From the NCBI GenBank assembly GCA_040218535.1, contig JAVJRG010000005.1, positions 1,612,001 to 1,676,000 of the forward strand: a stretch of DNA of 64,000 bases, given 5' to 3'. The position numbers and the translations under genes were made by a program. The DNA comes from Lacipirellulaceae bacterium. Its GTDB lineage: Bacteria > Planctomycetota > Planctomycetia > Pirellulales > Lacipirellulaceae. Positions 33,664 to 43,612 of this stretch are shown here, in pieces (the first letter of the stretch is position 1; each line of letters opens with the position of its first letter). The notes under the pieces were generated by a model. The model was not told the origin of the DNA, made no database searches, and worked only from the letters and a program-made list of their open reading frames with translations.

Positions 33664-34425
33664 ATGAGTGTCCCTGCCGTTGAAATCCACGATATGACGG
33701 TCGCCTACCAGCGGCGGCCCGTGCTCTGGGACATTGATCTCCAGGTGCCCGAGGGAAAGCTCGTTGGCATCGTTGGCCCGAATGGGGCCGGTAAAACGAC
33801 GCTCATTAAAGCAGCTCTTGGGTTGATTCCGCTGGCGAGCGGGAAGGTCGAGATATACGGCAAGGCATACAGCGATCAACGTCACCTTGTCGGCTACGTA
33901 CCGCAGCGGGAGTCGGTCGACTGGGACTTTCCTGTTTCCGTGCGCGATGTCGTCTTAATGGGGACCTACGGAAAGCTGGGATGGTTCAAACGTCACGGCA
34001 AAGCAGAGCGGGAGACGGCGGATCGCTGCCTGGAGCAGGTCGGAATGTTGCCGCTCGCCAAGCGGCAGATCCGCCAGCTTTCCGGCGGGCAGCAGCAACG
34101 GGTTTTTCTTGCCCGTGCCTTGGCTGAAGACGCCCAGGTGTATTTCCTCGACGAGCCCTTTGCCGGCGTCGATGCCGCCACCGAGTCGGCCATTGTCGAA
34201 CTGCTGCACACACTTCGCACCGCTGGCAAAACGGTGTTTGTGGTTCACCACGATCTGCAAACCGTGCGTGAGTATTTCGATTACGTGATTCTGCTGAACA
34301 TGCGTCTGATTGCTTGCGGACCTGTGGAGACGACCTTCACCAATGATAATCTGCAAAAGACCTACGGCGGGCGATTGACGATTCTCGACGAAGCTGCGGA
34401 AGCCATGCGCCAGGGCGAGGCATAG
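33664..34425 (+). CDS. Mn/Zn ABC transporter ATP-binding subunit
   Basis: 253-residue ATPase of the TroB/ZnuC type. Walker A is [17 protein letters not shown], the signature is [20 protein letters not shown], and Walker B is [15 protein letters not shown], followed by the switch His in VVHHDL. The ATG at 33664 gives the usual N-terminus ([16 protein letters not shown]); a TTG at 33628 is less likely. The permease gene starts 2 bp after the stop. Confidence 0.92.
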   Translation: MSVPAVEIHDMTVAYQRRPVLWDIDLQVPEGKLVGIVGPNGAGKTTLIKAALGLIPLASGKVEIYGKAYSDQRHLVGYVPQRESVDWDFPVSVRDVVLMGTYGKLGWFKRHGKAERETADRCLEQVGMLPLAKRQIRQLSGGQQQRVFLARALAEDAQVYFLDEPFAGVDAATESAIVELLHTLRTAGKTVFVVHHDLQTVREYFDYVILLNMRLIACGPVETTFTNDNLQKTYGGRLTILDEAAEAMRQGEA

Positions 34426-34427
34426 TA

Positions 34428-35747
34428 ATGAATGGCCTTTCACTCAATGAAAAAGTGATGCTGGGCACGGCACTGCTGGGCGGAATGGCAGGCGTATCGG
34501 GAACTTTTGCCGTCCTGCGCAAGCGTTCCCTCATCGGCGACATGCTAGCGCACACTTCGCTGCCCGGGGTGTGCATTGCTTTCATGCTGATCGGTTCGCG
34601 GAACACGCTCGGCCTTTCATTGGGGGCCTTGGCGAGTGGGTTAGTAGCCATCGCGCTGATGACCTTAGTGATTCGCTGGACACGCACCAAAGAAGACGCC
34701 GCGATTGGCATCATGCTCAGCACGTTCTTTGGGCTGGGGATCGTGCTTCTGACGAACATTCAAAACGACCCTGCGGTGGGCAACAAGTCGGGACTTGATT
34801 CGTACATCTTCGGTGAGCCGGGGAACATGCTCACGCGAGACCTCGTGCTCCTAGCGATCGTCGCTGCCGTTGTTATCTCTCTAGTCTTCGCGCTCTTCAA
34901 AGAGTTCAAACTCGTGGCGTTCGACTCGGACTTTGCCCTATCGCAAGGTTGGCCGATTACTTGGCTCGACTACGCGATGATGGCTTGCGTGGCGTGCGTG
35001 ACGATCATCGGCCTACCGATTGTCGGCGTGATTCTCATGGCGGCGATGATCATCCTCCCCGCGGCCACCGCACGGATGTGGACCAATCGCCTCCACACGA
35101 TGGTGATTATCGCGGGCGTTCTGGGTGTGATCGCGGGGGTTGCCGGGACGCAGGTCGGGCGAAATCTTCCGGCGGGGCCTGTTATCGTGCTAATGGCCGC
35201 CTCGTTATTTGCCGTCTCACTTCTGTTCGCGCCGCAGCGAGGCATTCTGCCGCGACTCTGGGGAGAAGCCCAACTTCGATTCCGGATCGCCCGCGAGCAT
35301 CTGCTCCGTTCGCTTTACGAGATCAATGAGCCGCACCTTAGCATTTCTGAGTCCGTCGATGCGAAGCCTGTGAGGCTTGAAACACTGCGAGAACATCGCC
35401 ACTGGAAACCCTGGCTGCTCTCATGGCTCATCGACCGAGCGGAGCGAAATGGGTTGCTCTACGAATCGGACGAAGCTGTGACGCTCACACCCTTGGGCGT
35501 CCGGAAAGCGGCACAAGTCACCCGGACGCATCGCATGTGGGAGCTTTACATGCTGGAATACGCGGGCGTTGCAGCGAGCCAAGCTGACCGGGCTGCTGAC
35601 AACGTTGAGCACATGCTTCCCGAATCGCTACTCATGGAGTTGGAAGCGAAGCTGAAGAAACAAGGTCGCTTGCCTGAAGGTCTTGAGGAGCTTCCCGCTT
35701 CACCTCACCCGGCGTCGCTTCGCCAACGTGAAGGAGGTCCGACATGA
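34428..35747 (+). CDS. Metal ABC permease fused to a DtxR/MntR-like domain (first)
   Basis: 439 residues. Residues about 1-270 are an ABC-3 family permease (TroC/ZnuB type) with about eight helices (LLGGMAGVSGTFAVLRKRSL; GLPIVGVILMAAMIILPAAT). Residues about 285-345 resemble a winged helix (LLSWLIDRAERNGLLYESDE; VTLTPLGVRKAAQVTRTH). About 345-400 matches the dimerisation/metal-binding part of DtxR proteins: THRMWELYM keeps the His and Glu of DtxR H79/E83, and DNVEHMLPE keeps E105/H106, with Asp at the C102 position and Asp in place of H98. The stop overlaps the next gene (ATGA). Confidence 0.9.
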   Translation: MNGLSLNEKVMLGTALLGGMAGVSGTFAVLRKRSLIGDMLAHTSLPGVCIAFMLIGSRNTLGLSLGALASGLVAIALMTLVIRWTRTKEDAAIGIMLSTFFGLGIVLLTNIQNDPAVGNKSGLDSYIFGEPGNMLTRDLVLLAIVAAVVISLVFALFKEFKLVAFDSDFALSQGWPITWLDYAMMACVACVTIIGLPIVGVILMAAMIILPAATARMWTNRLHTMVIIAGVLGVIAGVAGTQVGRNLPAGPVIVLMAASLFAVSLLFAPQRGILPRLWGEAQLRFRIAREHLLRSLYEINEPHLSISESVDAKPVRLETLREHRHWKPWLLSWLIDRAERNGLLYESDEAVTLTPLGVRKAAQVTRTHRMWELYMLEYAGVAASQADRAADNVEHMLPESLLMELEAKLKKQGRLPEGLEELPASPHPASLRQREGGPT

Positions 35748-37045
35748 GCGCGCTTCTGCTGGCTTCCGATCTGTGGAACGCCGATGGCCTCTGGATCATC
35801 ACGATCGGTGCGCTCACGAACGCGGCGTGCGCACTTGTCGGTTGTTTTCTCATTCTGCGCCGGATGAGCATGATGGGGGACGCGCTCTCTCACTCCGTGC
35901 TAGCAGGACTGGCGGTGGCTTTTGCTTTCACACAATCGTACAGCATCATTCCTCTGTTTATCGGGGCGGTTGCCGCGGGGCTGCTCACGACCTTTCTTAC
36001 GCAGACGCTTCACCAATACGCACGAGTCCCCAGCGATGCAAGCATGGGCGTCGTGTTTACGTCGATGTTTGCAGTCGGCGTAGTGATTATCAAGATGTTC
36101 GTCAGCGACGGCGTGCACTTTGATGCTGCTTGTGTTTATGAAGGAGCATTAGGCTATAGCCCGTTTTTCACTCGCGAGGTATTCGGCTGGGAAATCCCTC
36201 TCGCGGCATTAACGGTGGGTCCAATCGCGATCCTCAACTTGGTTGTCATCGTCGCACTTTGGAAAGAATGGAAGCTGAGCTCGTTCGATCCAGCGCTTGC
36301 GACAACGATGGGTTTTTCAGCGACGTTGTTGCATTATCTGCTGATGACGCTTGTCGCCCTGACGACGGTTGCCTCATTCGAGGCCGTGGGATCGATTCTC
36401 GTCGTTGCGATGTTGATTGTACCCGCGGCGACGGCTCATCAATTGACGGATCGTCTTGGTCCGATGGTTTTGGTCTCCGTGGTGATTGCCGTGCTGTCAG
36501 CGGTTTTCGGCTACATATTTGCTGTCTGGGAAGACACCAATTACGCGGCGATGATGGCCGTAGTTGCCGGGGGGTTCTACGCGCTGTCCGTCGTTTTTTC
36601 ACCCCGCTATGGGTTGCTGACGACCCTTTGGAAGAACACCCAGTTGTCTCTCCGCGTCGTGAAGGAAGACCTTCTCGCAATGCTGTACCGCGTCGAAGAG
36701 ATCGGCACCGCCTCACCGTTGACCACAACTGCGGCGCGGGAAGCGGTCGGTGGCGGATGGCTCGCTTACGCGGGAATCTGGCAGCTGACGCGACGAGGCA
36801 GAATCAGCCAGGCAAATGATGCTCTCAAGCTTACCGAATTCGGTCGAGAGGCCGCCAAGAAACTCGTCCGCTCGCATCGGCTTTGGGAAACGTATCTCGT
36901 TGAATACCTAGGATTGCCACTGGATCACATTCACGAACCAGCCCATCGCGTTGAGCACTTCATCGGGGATGAAATACGCGAGAAGCTCGAGGAGAAACTC
37001 GACGCTTCGCAGGGTGATCCTCACGGACGGGATATTCCGGAGTAG
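35744..37045 (+). CDS. Metal ABC permease fused to a DtxR/MntR-like domain (second)
   Basis: 433 residues, same layout as the preceding gene. An ABC-3 permease covers about 1-285 (GSILVVAMLIVPAATAHQLT), then a winged-helix-like segment (WLAYAGIWQLTRRGRISQAN). The metal-binding helix pair is more complete than in the first copy: SHRLWETYLVEY keeps DtxR H79/E83, and HEPAHRVEHFIGDE keeps H98 (HEP), His at the C102 place, and E105/H106. The operon carries no separate DtxR/MntR gene. The family is known to be split in Treponema (TroA, B, C, D, R). Confidence 0.9.
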   Translation: MSALLLASDLWNADGLWIITIGALTNAACALVGCFLILRRMSMMGDALSHSVLAGLAVAFAFTQSYSIIPLFIGAVAAGLLTTFLTQTLHQYARVPSDASMGVVFTSMFAVGVVIIKMFVSDGVHFDAACVYEGALGYSPFFTREVFGWEIPLAALTVGPIAILNLVVIVALWKEWKLSSFDPALATTMGFSATLLHYLLMTLVALTTVASFEAVGSILVVAMLIVPAATAHQLTDRLGPMVLVSVVIAVLSAVFGYIFAVWEDTNYAAMMAVVAGGFYALSVVFSPRYGLLTTLWKNTQLSLRVVKEDLLAMLYRVEEIGTASPLTTTAAREAVGGGWLAYAGIWQLTRRGRISQANDALKLTEFGREAAKKLVRSHRLWETYLVEYLGLPLDHIHEPAHRVEHFIGDEIREKLEEKLDASQGDPHGRDIPE

Positions 37046-37056
37046 AGACTTGGTGG

Positions 37057-37401
37057 CTACTCCGGAGGTGCAGTCTTGCTTCCAGCTTCCACTTTAGTTT
37101 CGGCTGCCCTGGATGAAAATACGTTTAAAATCAACCACTTCCCCCCGATGATCAAGTACAACCCGGCAAGCAGATAGACAGCTGAACCATAAAACCTTGG
37201 CGGCAAGTCGAGGAAGTCAAACATCACACCGTCATAGTAGTCCCGTTGCATCCAGAATCGCAACATAGAGGCAAAGTCTTCTGCAACACCTGCTGCACCA
37301 ATCACAAAAAAATAAACACCCAGGAGACGCAATACTGCTTGGACTTGGAGAAGTAGTTTCGTTACGGCAGCTTTTCTTGTCGCAGTTTCGTGTTCTACCA
37401 T
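37057..37401 (-). CDS. Small two-helix membrane protein of unknown function
   Basis: 114 residues with two hydrophobic segments (LRLLGVYFFVIGAAGVAEDF and GSAVYLLAGLYLIIGGKWLI) and a polar C-terminal tail. No family recognised. The ATG at 37401 is preferred to a GTG at 37407. It converges with the second metal permease gene 11 bp away. Confidence 0.65.
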   Translation of the reverse strand: MVEHETATRKAAVTKLLLQVQAVLRLLGVYFFVIGAAGVAEDFASMLRFWMQRDYYDGVMFDFLDLPPRFYGSAVYLLAGLYLIIGGKWLILNVFSSRAAETKVEAGSKTAPPE

Positions 37402-37424
37402 TCTCACTACTCCGATTCAGTAAA

Positions 37425-37895
37425 CTAACTTTCTATGCCATTGGTTGCAGCCTGTTGTTCGGCAATCTTGCTCAAGTCTTCAAGATCCGATTCGATCATC
37501 TTCCGCATCGTTCCCGCCATTAGCTTACTCAGCGGGGACATGACCTTGGCCATCAAGCTTACCGCGTGAGTTTCGATGTCGAGTTTGAAGTGCGTCCCGG
37601 CAATGTCGTGGATCAGTTCGTGAGTACAAACGTAGTGGCAACCGCAAGACTCGGTTTCCAGAGTAAACCGCTTCGGCGGGACGAACTCGGTGACCGTCAT
37701 CTCTTCGGTGGCTTCTTTACCAAACATCTTGCGAGTCTCACGAAAGCGCGTCCCCACCTGCACGGGACCATGGGTCAGCAGTTCGACCTTTTCGATTCCC
37801 TGGATGTGATTGGCTGTGTTTTCGAAGTCAGTCGCTAGCCTAAAGACGATATCCGGTGTCGCGTCAATGTGTTTGGTGATGGTGAGTTTGCTCAT
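37425..37895 (-). CDS. SRPBCC/START-like ligand-binding protein
   Basis: 156-residue protein of the SRPBCC (Bet v 1-like) fold: MSKLTITKHIDATPDIVFRL at the start, VQVGTRFRETRKMFGKEA, VTEFVPPKRFTLETESCGCH, then LDIETHAVSLMAKVMSPLSK, all typical of the polyketide cyclase/dehydrase branch. It binds a small hydrophobic ligand; its identity is unknown. Lies between a small membrane protein and nfo on the same strand. Confidence 0.82.
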   Translation of the reverse strand: MSKLTITKHIDATPDIVFRLATDFENTANHIQGIEKVELLTHGPVQVGTRFRETRKMFGKEATEEMTVTEFVPPKRFTLETESCGCHYVCTHELIHDIAGTHFKLDIETHAVSLMAKVMSPLSKLMAGTMRKMIESDLEDLSKIAEQQAATNGIES

Positions 37896-37922
37896 AGGTT
37901 CAACTCAGTTGCTGGTCACGTT

Positions 37923-38780
37923 TCAATCTTCGACCAAGCCACGCAGCACTTCCAGATTGATTTCATCGAGATCACGTCCCTTCTCTTCCCCTTTGGGCGT
38001 TTCCAGACACATGGGAATTTTACGGAACCGGCGATCGTTGAGCAAAAAACGGAACGGCTCCAGCCCCATTTCCCCGCGACCGATCCCCGCATGACGGTCG
38101 ACACGTGAGCCGAACGGCTTGAGGCTATCGTTAAAGTGAAACGCTCGGATCAACTTCACGCCTACCAGCTTGTTGAACTGGCGCATTGTGGACTTGTACT
38201 CTTTTTCCGTACTGGTCGGATAACCTGCGGCAAACACGTGACAGGTGTCCCAGCAGATGCCGAGTCGATCGGGGTATCGGACCTTCTCAAGAATCGTTGC
38301 CAAATGCTCGAATCGACAGCCAAGATTGGTTCCTTGTCCGGCGGTGGTCTCCAGCAAGATCTTCGTCTTGGCCTTGCGTGTCTGCTTGTGAACCTCGTTG
38401 AGCCCTTCGGCAATACGCTTCAGCCCTTCTACTTCTGAGCTGGTCGTATAGGAACCTGGGTGAGCGACCACATAAGGAATCCCCAGTTGGTCCGCCCGCT
38501 GGACCTCGACGACCATCGAGTCGATCGACTTCTTCCAGAGGTCGTCCTTGGGGCTGCCGAGATTAATCAAGTAAGAATTGTGCGCGATCGGGTTCGTAAT
38601 GCCGTGAACGGCGAGAGCCTCTTGAAACCGTTCAACCTCTTTCTCCGTGATGGGCTTAGCCCGCCACTGGTTGTTGTTCTTTGTGAAGACCTGAACACAG
38701 TCGCAACCAGCAGCCTTGGCCGCATCGACGGCCTTGTAGTAACCGCCGGCGATTGACATGTGGGCACCGAGGATGGGCAT
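37923..38780 (-). CDS. nfo: Endonuclease IV (AP endonuclease)
   Basis: 285-residue DNA repair enzyme, a TIM barrel with three metals. Motifs: LGAHMSIAGGYYKAVDAA, VQVFTKNNNQWRAKPI, YVVAHPGSYTTSSEVEG, ILLETTAGQGTNLGCRFEHL, GICWDTCHVFAAGYP, and RAFHFNDSLKPFGSRVDRHA. The ATG at 38780 begins the conserved domain; the frame opens 60 bases earlier without support. It cuts the phosphodiester bond 5' of abasic sites. A palindrome (38826-38912) lies between it and ndk. Confidence 0.95.
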   Translation of the reverse strand: MPILGAHMSIAGGYYKAVDAAKAAGCDCVQVFTKNNNQWRAKPITEKEVERFQEALAVHGITNPIAHNSYLINLGSPKDDLWKKSIDSMVVEVQRADQLGIPYVVAHPGSYTTSSEVEGLKRIAEGLNEVHKQTRKAKTKILLETTAGQGTNLGCRFEHLATILEKVRYPDRLGICWDTCHVFAAGYPTSTEKEYKSTMRQFNKLVGVKLIRAFHFNDSLKPFGSRVDRHAGIGRGEMGLEPFRFLLNDRRFRKIPMCLETPKGEEKGRDLDEINLEVLRGLVED

Positions 38781-38825
38781 GGTCAGTAGCGAGAAAGTGG
38801 AGAGTTGAAAGGAGAATACTTTGGG

Positions 38826-38912
38826 AACCACGAATAGCACGAATCTAACTAATAAGAAACCGTTAGTTGCAGTTAGCCAACTACATTCGTGCTATTCGTG
38901 AGATTCGTGGTT
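38826..38912. repeat. Gene-end palindrome family A-like variant
   Basis: Arms with a related but different word, CCACGAATAGCACGAAT: 38826-38844 on the left, with an extra CACGAAT-type unit in the right arm (38885-38912). Inner words CTAACT and AGTTAG also pair. It lies in the divergent gap between nfo and ndk, so it is the only copy not next to a stop codon. Confidence 0.65.
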
Positions 38913-39064
38913 TATAAACTCTTCTCCTGTCGCGTTACAGATTTTCTAGCCTGAGAGCTGAAGGATGGCCTGTCATGCGTGCGGGCCTTCCCTCGACTGC
39001 TATAGCAGCCTAAAATCCGCTTTTTCTAGCACGCAATATCACGCTAACCTTAGAGACAATACTC

Positions 39065-39523
39065 ATGCAACGTACCTTCATCCTGCTCAAGCCCGACTGT
39101 GTTCAACGTCGCCTCTCGGGTCGAATTTTGGCTCGCTTCGAGGATAAGGGGCTGAACGTCATTGCCATGAAGATGCTGCGGATCACCTCCGATTTAGCGA
39201 AGCAGCACTACGCAGAGCATGTCGAGAAGGGCTGGTACCCGACGCTAGAGGATTTTATCACGGGTGGTCCCGTGGTCGCCGCAGTGCTCGAAGGCCTGGA
39301 CGCGATTCGCGTTGTTCGTGAGATGCTGGGAGCCACCAACGGTTTGAATGCCGCTCCGGGAACCATCCGTGGTGATTTTAGTTCCAGCCGTCAGATGAAC
39401 CTCGTCCACGGCTCTGATGGCGAGGAAGCGGCTGCTCGCGAGATTGCTCTCTACTTCAATGATGACGAGCTTTGCCCCTACGAGCCGACCATCACGCCTT
39501 GGCAACGTGCAGCGGACGAGTAA
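39065..39523 (+). CDS. ndk: Nucleoside-diphosphate kinase
   Basis: 152-residue housekeeping kinase that transfers phosphate between NTPs and NDPs. It shows the opening QRTFILLKPDCVQRRLSG, the conserved ARFEDKGLNVIAMKML, and the catalytic His in SSSRQMNLVHGSDGEEAA. Slightly longer than E. coli Ndk. Its stop is 3 bp before the end of the convergent sigma-54 activator gene. Confidence 0.95.
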   Translation: MQRTFILLKPDCVQRRLSGRILARFEDKGLNVIAMKMLRITSDLAKQHYAEHVEKGWYPTLEDFITGGPVVAAVLEGLDAIRVVREMLGATNGLNAAPGTIRGDFSSSRQMNLVHGSDGEEAAAREIALYFNDDELCPYEPTITPWQRAADE

Positions 39524-39526
39524 GGG

Positions 39527-41581
39527 TTACATCCTCGGACGTTCGTTTCGTAACTCGTAACGCTTGATTTTTCGATCAAGCGTCGAGCGCTCAATGCCCA
39601 GGATGCTGGCGGCTTTGCTTTTGTTCCAGCCGGTGGCTTTCAGGGTGCGAGCGATGTGCTTCTTTTCGATATCTGCCAGTGATGCCGGTTCGTAGCCCAC
39701 ATGGCGTTCATCGGACATGCTGACTTCCGTATCGCCGACAGTCTTTAGGTGTGAGAGGACGAGGTCTTCGTGATCGACGTACTCACCTTGGGCCAGCACG
39801 ACGGCCCGCTCGATGACGTTCTTCATTTCACGCACGTTGCCCGGCCAGCGATAGCGTAGCAATTCTTCCATTGCACGTGGGGTGAAGCCTTGGAGTTTGC
39901 GACCGGTCTCCTCGTTAAATTTTCGGAGGAAGAACTCAGACAGTTCGGGGATGTCTTCGGGGCGTTTTCGTAGGCCCGGAACGATGATCTCCAAAACGTG
40001 CAATCGGAAGTAGAGATCGCGCCGGAAGCTACCCTCGCTCACTTCACGTTCGAGATCGCGATTCGTGGCGGCAATCACACGGACATCGACCTTGATGGCC
40101 TCGGATCCGCCGACGCGTTCATAGGGATGTCCCTCAAGCACGCGCAAGAATTTGGCCTGAATCGAAGGGCTCATTTCGCCGATTTCGTCGAGCATGAGCG
40201 TGCCTTTGTGAGCTTGCTCGAACTTACCAATCTTTCTTTCCGTTGCTCCCGTGAAGGCTCCTTTCTCATGGCCGAATAGTTCGCTCTCCAGCAGAGTTTC
40301 AGAAAGGGCCGCACAGTTCAGACAGACGAATGGGCCTTCGGCGCGGGGGCTTGAGAAGTGGACCGCCCGTGCGACAAGTTCCTTACCGACGCCGCTTTCA
40401 CCGCGAATGAGAACCGTAGCGCGACTCGGTGCGGCTCGACCAATTTGCTGTTCGACGCGCCGCATGACGTCGCTGGAACCGACAATCTCGCTCTCGACTC
40501 CAAGTTGCTCACGGAGTTGAACGTTCTCCGTGCGTATCTGGTTGAGATTCTCCGCCAGACGCTGCCGTTTGTTAAGGTTTTGCAGGGCAACACCGAAAGT
40601 ATCGGCCACGGCAAGGGTGAATTCCAAATCGTCCGGGTCAGTCGAGTTTTCGGTGGTCGTCGTGTAGAGATGAACCAGCCCGAGTAGCTCCTTGTCCATG
40701 CGGATCGGTGCGCAGATGACGCTCGTGGCAAGGATTTCGCCACGACTGTCACGATTCCCTAATTGGCTGTCGTCCATCACGTTACGAGCCATCACCGCTT
40801 GGCCCTCACGCATGACTGTTGAAGCCAGAAAGCCAGAGACTTTGTGGTAGGAGTGATCGCTGTCACTACGAGAAGCAACGACTTCAAGCTCTTCACTTTG
40901 ACGGCTTCCCGATTCGTCGCGCCGTCGAAGGAGGACGGCACCGGCATCAACTTGCGTGCCTTCGAAGAGGCCGTCGAGTGCATGATTGGCGAGTGAAACG
41001 ACATCCATCGCTTTGGCCAGGTCAAAGGCTAACCGGCAAAGCTTTGCTGCCGCACGACCCAACTTGCCGCTTGAGTCACTCGCTTCATCACGAGCGGGCG
41101 CATCGAGTAGGCTACTTTGCACCTTGCGGTGAGTGATCGTTGCGGGTTCGATCACGTCGAACACGCTCTCATCATCGACCACACTCGAAATCGAGACGCC
41201 GCTTCCTTCGGCGTCGACTGATTTGGACGACTTGAGGATCGTGCTTGTCTCTGGAAATGCCTGTGCCAAATCGTGCACGAATGCCATCTGCGAATTGCCA
41301 ATTTGGATCAAGTCGCCCGGTGCCAGTTTCACGTCCCCGCGCACCCGTTCCCCACCGACAGTGGTTCCATTGCGGCTATCGAGGTCGCGAAGCTGCCATT
41401 CCCCCCCCGCGGAGAAAACCTCGGCATGATTTCGACTACAGCGTTCGTCCTTAACGACGACTGCGTTAGTTGGAGCGCGACCGATGGTCAGGGATTCCCC
41501 TGGGACCAAGCGGATCACGTCCGCCCACTCCGACCCTTCTCGGAGGATGATGTACCCGGCGGGGATTGGTTCTTTTGTCAC
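39527..41581 (-). CDS. Sigma-54-dependent activator with FHA and GAF domains
   Basis: About 684 residues. An FHA domain at the N-terminus ([26 protein letters not shown]) would bind phosphothreonine. A GAF domain (about 200-350) follows, then the AAA+ core with Walker [17 protein letters not shown], the sigma-54 contact loop [10 protein letters not shown], and Walker [15 protein letters not shown] Fis-type helix-turn-helix ends the protein ([20 protein letters not shown]). I use the GTG at 41581 as start, because an inverted repeat lies just upstream; an ATG at 41695 stays open. Genes with sigma-54 promoters were not found in the window. Confidence 0.92.
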   Translation of the reverse strand: MTKEPIPAGYIILREGSEWADVIRLVPGESLTIGRAPTNAVVVKDERCSRNHAEVFSAGGEWQLRDLDSRNGTTVGGERVRGDVKLAPGDLIQIGNSQMAFVHDLAQAFPETSTILKSSKSVDAEGSGVSISSVVDDESVFDVIEPATITHRKVQSSLLDAPARDEASDSSGKLGRAAAKLCRLAFDLAKAMDVVSLANHALDGLFEGTQVDAGAVLLRRRDESGSRQSEELEVVASRSDSDHSYHKVSGFLASTVMREGQAVMARNVMDDSQLGNRDSRGEILATSVICAPIRMDKELLGLVHLYTTTTENSTDPDDLEFTLAVADTFGVALQNLNKRQRLAENLNQIRTENVQLREQLGVESEIVGSSDVMRRVEQQIGRAAPSRATVLIRGESGVGKELVARAVHFSSPRAEGPFVCLNCAALSETLLESELFGHEKGAFTGATERKIGKFEQAHKGTLMLDEIGEMSPSIQAKFLRVLEGHPYERVGGSEAIKVDVRVIAATNRDLEREVSEGSFRRDLYFRLHVLEIIVPGLRKRPEDIPELSEFFLRKFNEETGRKLQGFTPRAMEELLRYRWPGNVREMKNVIERAVVLAQGEYVDHEDLVLSHLKTVGDTEVSMSDERHVGYEPASLADIEKKHIARTLKATGWNKSKAASILGIERSTLDRKIKRYELRNERPRM

Positions 41582-41653
41582 GGATATCGCGGAACTAGAG
41601 GCTGAAAACAGGTGTAGTCTGGCGGTTTTTGGGGAGATCGTAGTCTCGGCAAA

Positions 41654-41672
41654 GTGTATCAATATAATACAC
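41654..41672. promoter_or_regulatory. Inverted repeat near a TATAAT box upstream of the FHA activator
   Basis: GTGTAT-caatata-ATACAC at 41654-41672 surrounds a TATAAT on the plus strand (41663-41668). It may be an operator or a divergent promoter element for the FHA activator gene (minus strand) in the 41582-42049 gap. If the ATG at 41695 is the true start, this lies inside the gene instead. Low certainty. Confidence 0.3.
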
Positions 41673-42049
41673 TCGAAAGTGGCTTGCTGGGCCACTCTTT
41701 TCGATTTCCTTGCAACGTAGGCGAACGTCTGAAAGCCCTAAGTGACATATGCCGTCAGGTTGACCACCCCGCGAGAATTGGAACCGATTACCCCGATTAC
41801 GCAGGTGAGAGTAGATTTAGGTAGCTTGACTCTGCGGAAGTGGCCAAAAGTGTTGAATCACAGGCACTTAGCAACTACGCTCAATAAGGAGGGAAAGCAC
41901 CCTAATAGGCTGGACCTGACGTTAGAATTTTCCGTCTAGTCACGGTCTGGCGGGATACCAACAGCCTCGTCTGGCTTTGGCTTCTCTAAGGCCTTGGTGT
42001 GCCCAAGGCCACAAATTTCACGAGTTCGGAACTAGAGAGACAACCAATT
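41673..42049. other. Remaining intergenic sequence before the DUF1598 gene
   Basis: About 375 bp with no gene I can support. It contains no obvious terminator or repeat; the bases before 42050 (CTAGAGAGACAACC) give a weak ribosome-binding context. Confidence 0.5.
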
Positions 42050-43399
42050 ATGCGTAGGCAAATCAGCCATCGGCTACTTCTGACGGGATTAGCCTTCTTG
42101 TTGACCGTCAGTGTCGCATCGTTCTCCCAGGCACAGGTCCTTGGTGGAGGCTTCGTCAATCGAAACGTCGGTGGCATCAGCGTTGACGCTGAGGGCGTAC
42201 TCTCTGCTCCGACGGTCAAAGAGGAGCAAGAACTCAATCGTATACGCCAAGAAGCGAGAGTTACCGTCCCTGAGCAATTGAGTCGATTTACTCCTCTCAG
42301 GGCTGTCTCTTTGCGTCAGCTTGAAGCAGAAATATCTAGATCGCTAGCAGAGAAAAAACCATTGCCTGAAGAGGTGCTCTACCTTGCTGGCCTGCAACGG
42401 GTCGAATACGTCATCGCGTATCCAGAGCGCAATGACATCGTGTTGGCTGGCCCCGCTGAGGGATGGAAGCTTGACGAGGTCGGCAACGTTGTCGGGGTAA
42501 CAACGAATCGACCAGTATTGCTATTGGATGATTTGCTTGTGGCTTTGCGTAGTGGTCCCGCTTCGCGCGTTGAAGCGATCACCTGCTCCATCGATCCGAC
42601 TCCCGAAGGGTTACAACGCTGGCAGAAGTTGGCCAGCAACATGCGTCGTATCGGCAATCCCGACCAAACAATGCGCCGCATCGAAGACGCTCTCGGCCCG
42701 CAAGTGATTAGCGTGACGGGAATCTCTCCTGACACGCACTTTGCTCGTGCAATGGTTGCTGCTGACTTCCGGATGAAGCGCCTAGCCATGAACTTCGAAC
42801 CAGCACCCGTTGGCAACATGCCCAGCTTCCTCGAGATGTTGCGTTCCGGGGGAGCGAGTAGCATGATGCCGCGTTGGTGGCTGGCACCCAATTATCAGCC
42901 GCTAGCTCAAACGAAAGATGGCCTCACCTGGCAGCTCCGGGGGCCTGGCGTCAAATGCATGACGGAGCAAGATTTCATCGACGCCTCGGGCAACAAGCAA
43001 GCGAGTGGCAAAGCTCACCCGGTTGCTCAGAAGTGGGCCGATTCCATGACGAAGCAATTTGGCGAATTGGCCGCTCACGACTCAGCCTTTGGCCAACTCC
43101 GCAACGTAATGGACCTGGCGGTGATTGGTGCTCTCATTGAGAAACACCAACTGCTCGAACAAGTCGCACTCGACGCACCAAACCTGATGGCCGATTTGCA
43201 GCCAACCAGCTTTCCCGCCCCACGCTATACCTCAAGCAAAGCTAGCTTCGTGAAGCGAGGCAAGAAGTGGCTGATCAGCGCTTCGGGCGGCGTCGAAATT
43301 CTGCCCTGGCAGATTGCCGACGTCTCGGAAACCGTCGAGTCGCTCTCGAAGGTCCGCGAGCAGTTGACGAAATCTTCCGACGGGCTCTGGTGGGAGTAA
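42050..43399 (+). CDS. DUF1598 domain exported protein
   Basis: 449 residues with a signal peptide (ATG at 42050: MRRQISHRLLLTGLAFLLTV). The mature part carries the DUF1598 pattern: RFTPLRAVSLRQLEAEISRS, LAGLQRVEYVIAYPERNDIV, IGNPDQTMRRIEDALGP, and MPRWWLAPNYQPL. This family is largely planctomycete; its role is unknown. The ATG at 41999 would add 17 residues before the signal. A hairpin pair follows 12 bp after the stop. Confidence 0.85.
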   Translation: MRRQISHRLLLTGLAFLLTVSVASFSQAQVLGGGFVNRNVGGISVDAEGVLSAPTVKEEQELNRIRQEARVTVPEQLSRFTPLRAVSLRQLEAEISRSLAEKKPLPEEVLYLAGLQRVEYVIAYPERNDIVLAGPAEGWKLDEVGNVVGVTTNRPVLLLDDLLVALRSGPASRVEAITCSIDPTPEGLQRWQKLASNMRRIGNPDQTMRRIEDALGPQVISVTGISPDTHFARAMVAADFRMKRLAMNFEPAPVGNMPSFLEMLRSGGASSMMPRWWLAPNYQPLAQTKDGLTWQLRGPGVKCMTEQDFIDASGNKQASGKAHPVAQKWADSMTKQFGELAAHDSAFGQLRNVMDLAVIGALIEKHQLLEQVALDAPNLMADLQPTSFPAPRYTSSKASFVKRGKKWLISASGGVEILPWQIADVSETVESLSKVREQLTKSSDGLWWE

Positions 43400-43410
43400 T
43401 CGGTGTAGGG

Positions 43411-43482
43411 CGGCCACTCTTGGCCGTCACAGCCCCGTAGCAGGGTCATGCCGCTCCCAGGAACGGGCAGGAGTGCCCGTTC
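43411..43482. repeat. Two short hairpins after the DUF1598 gene (family E)
   Basis: CGGCCA-ctct-TGGCCG at 43411-43426, and a perfect 9-bp stem GAACGGGCA-ggag-TGCCCGTTC at 43461-43482. They start 12 bp after the stop codon, which suggests a termination or RNA-stability role rather than coding. Confidence 0.65.
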
Positions 43483-43612
43483 TACTTCTAAAGATATCCT
43501 TCAACTCCAACGGCACTAAATCCAGCGGATTCTGCCTATTGCTGGACTTTCTCAGAGGAAGTCCTCAGACTGCGGATAGTTATTTCATCCCACAGACGCG
43601 AGGACGGGCACA

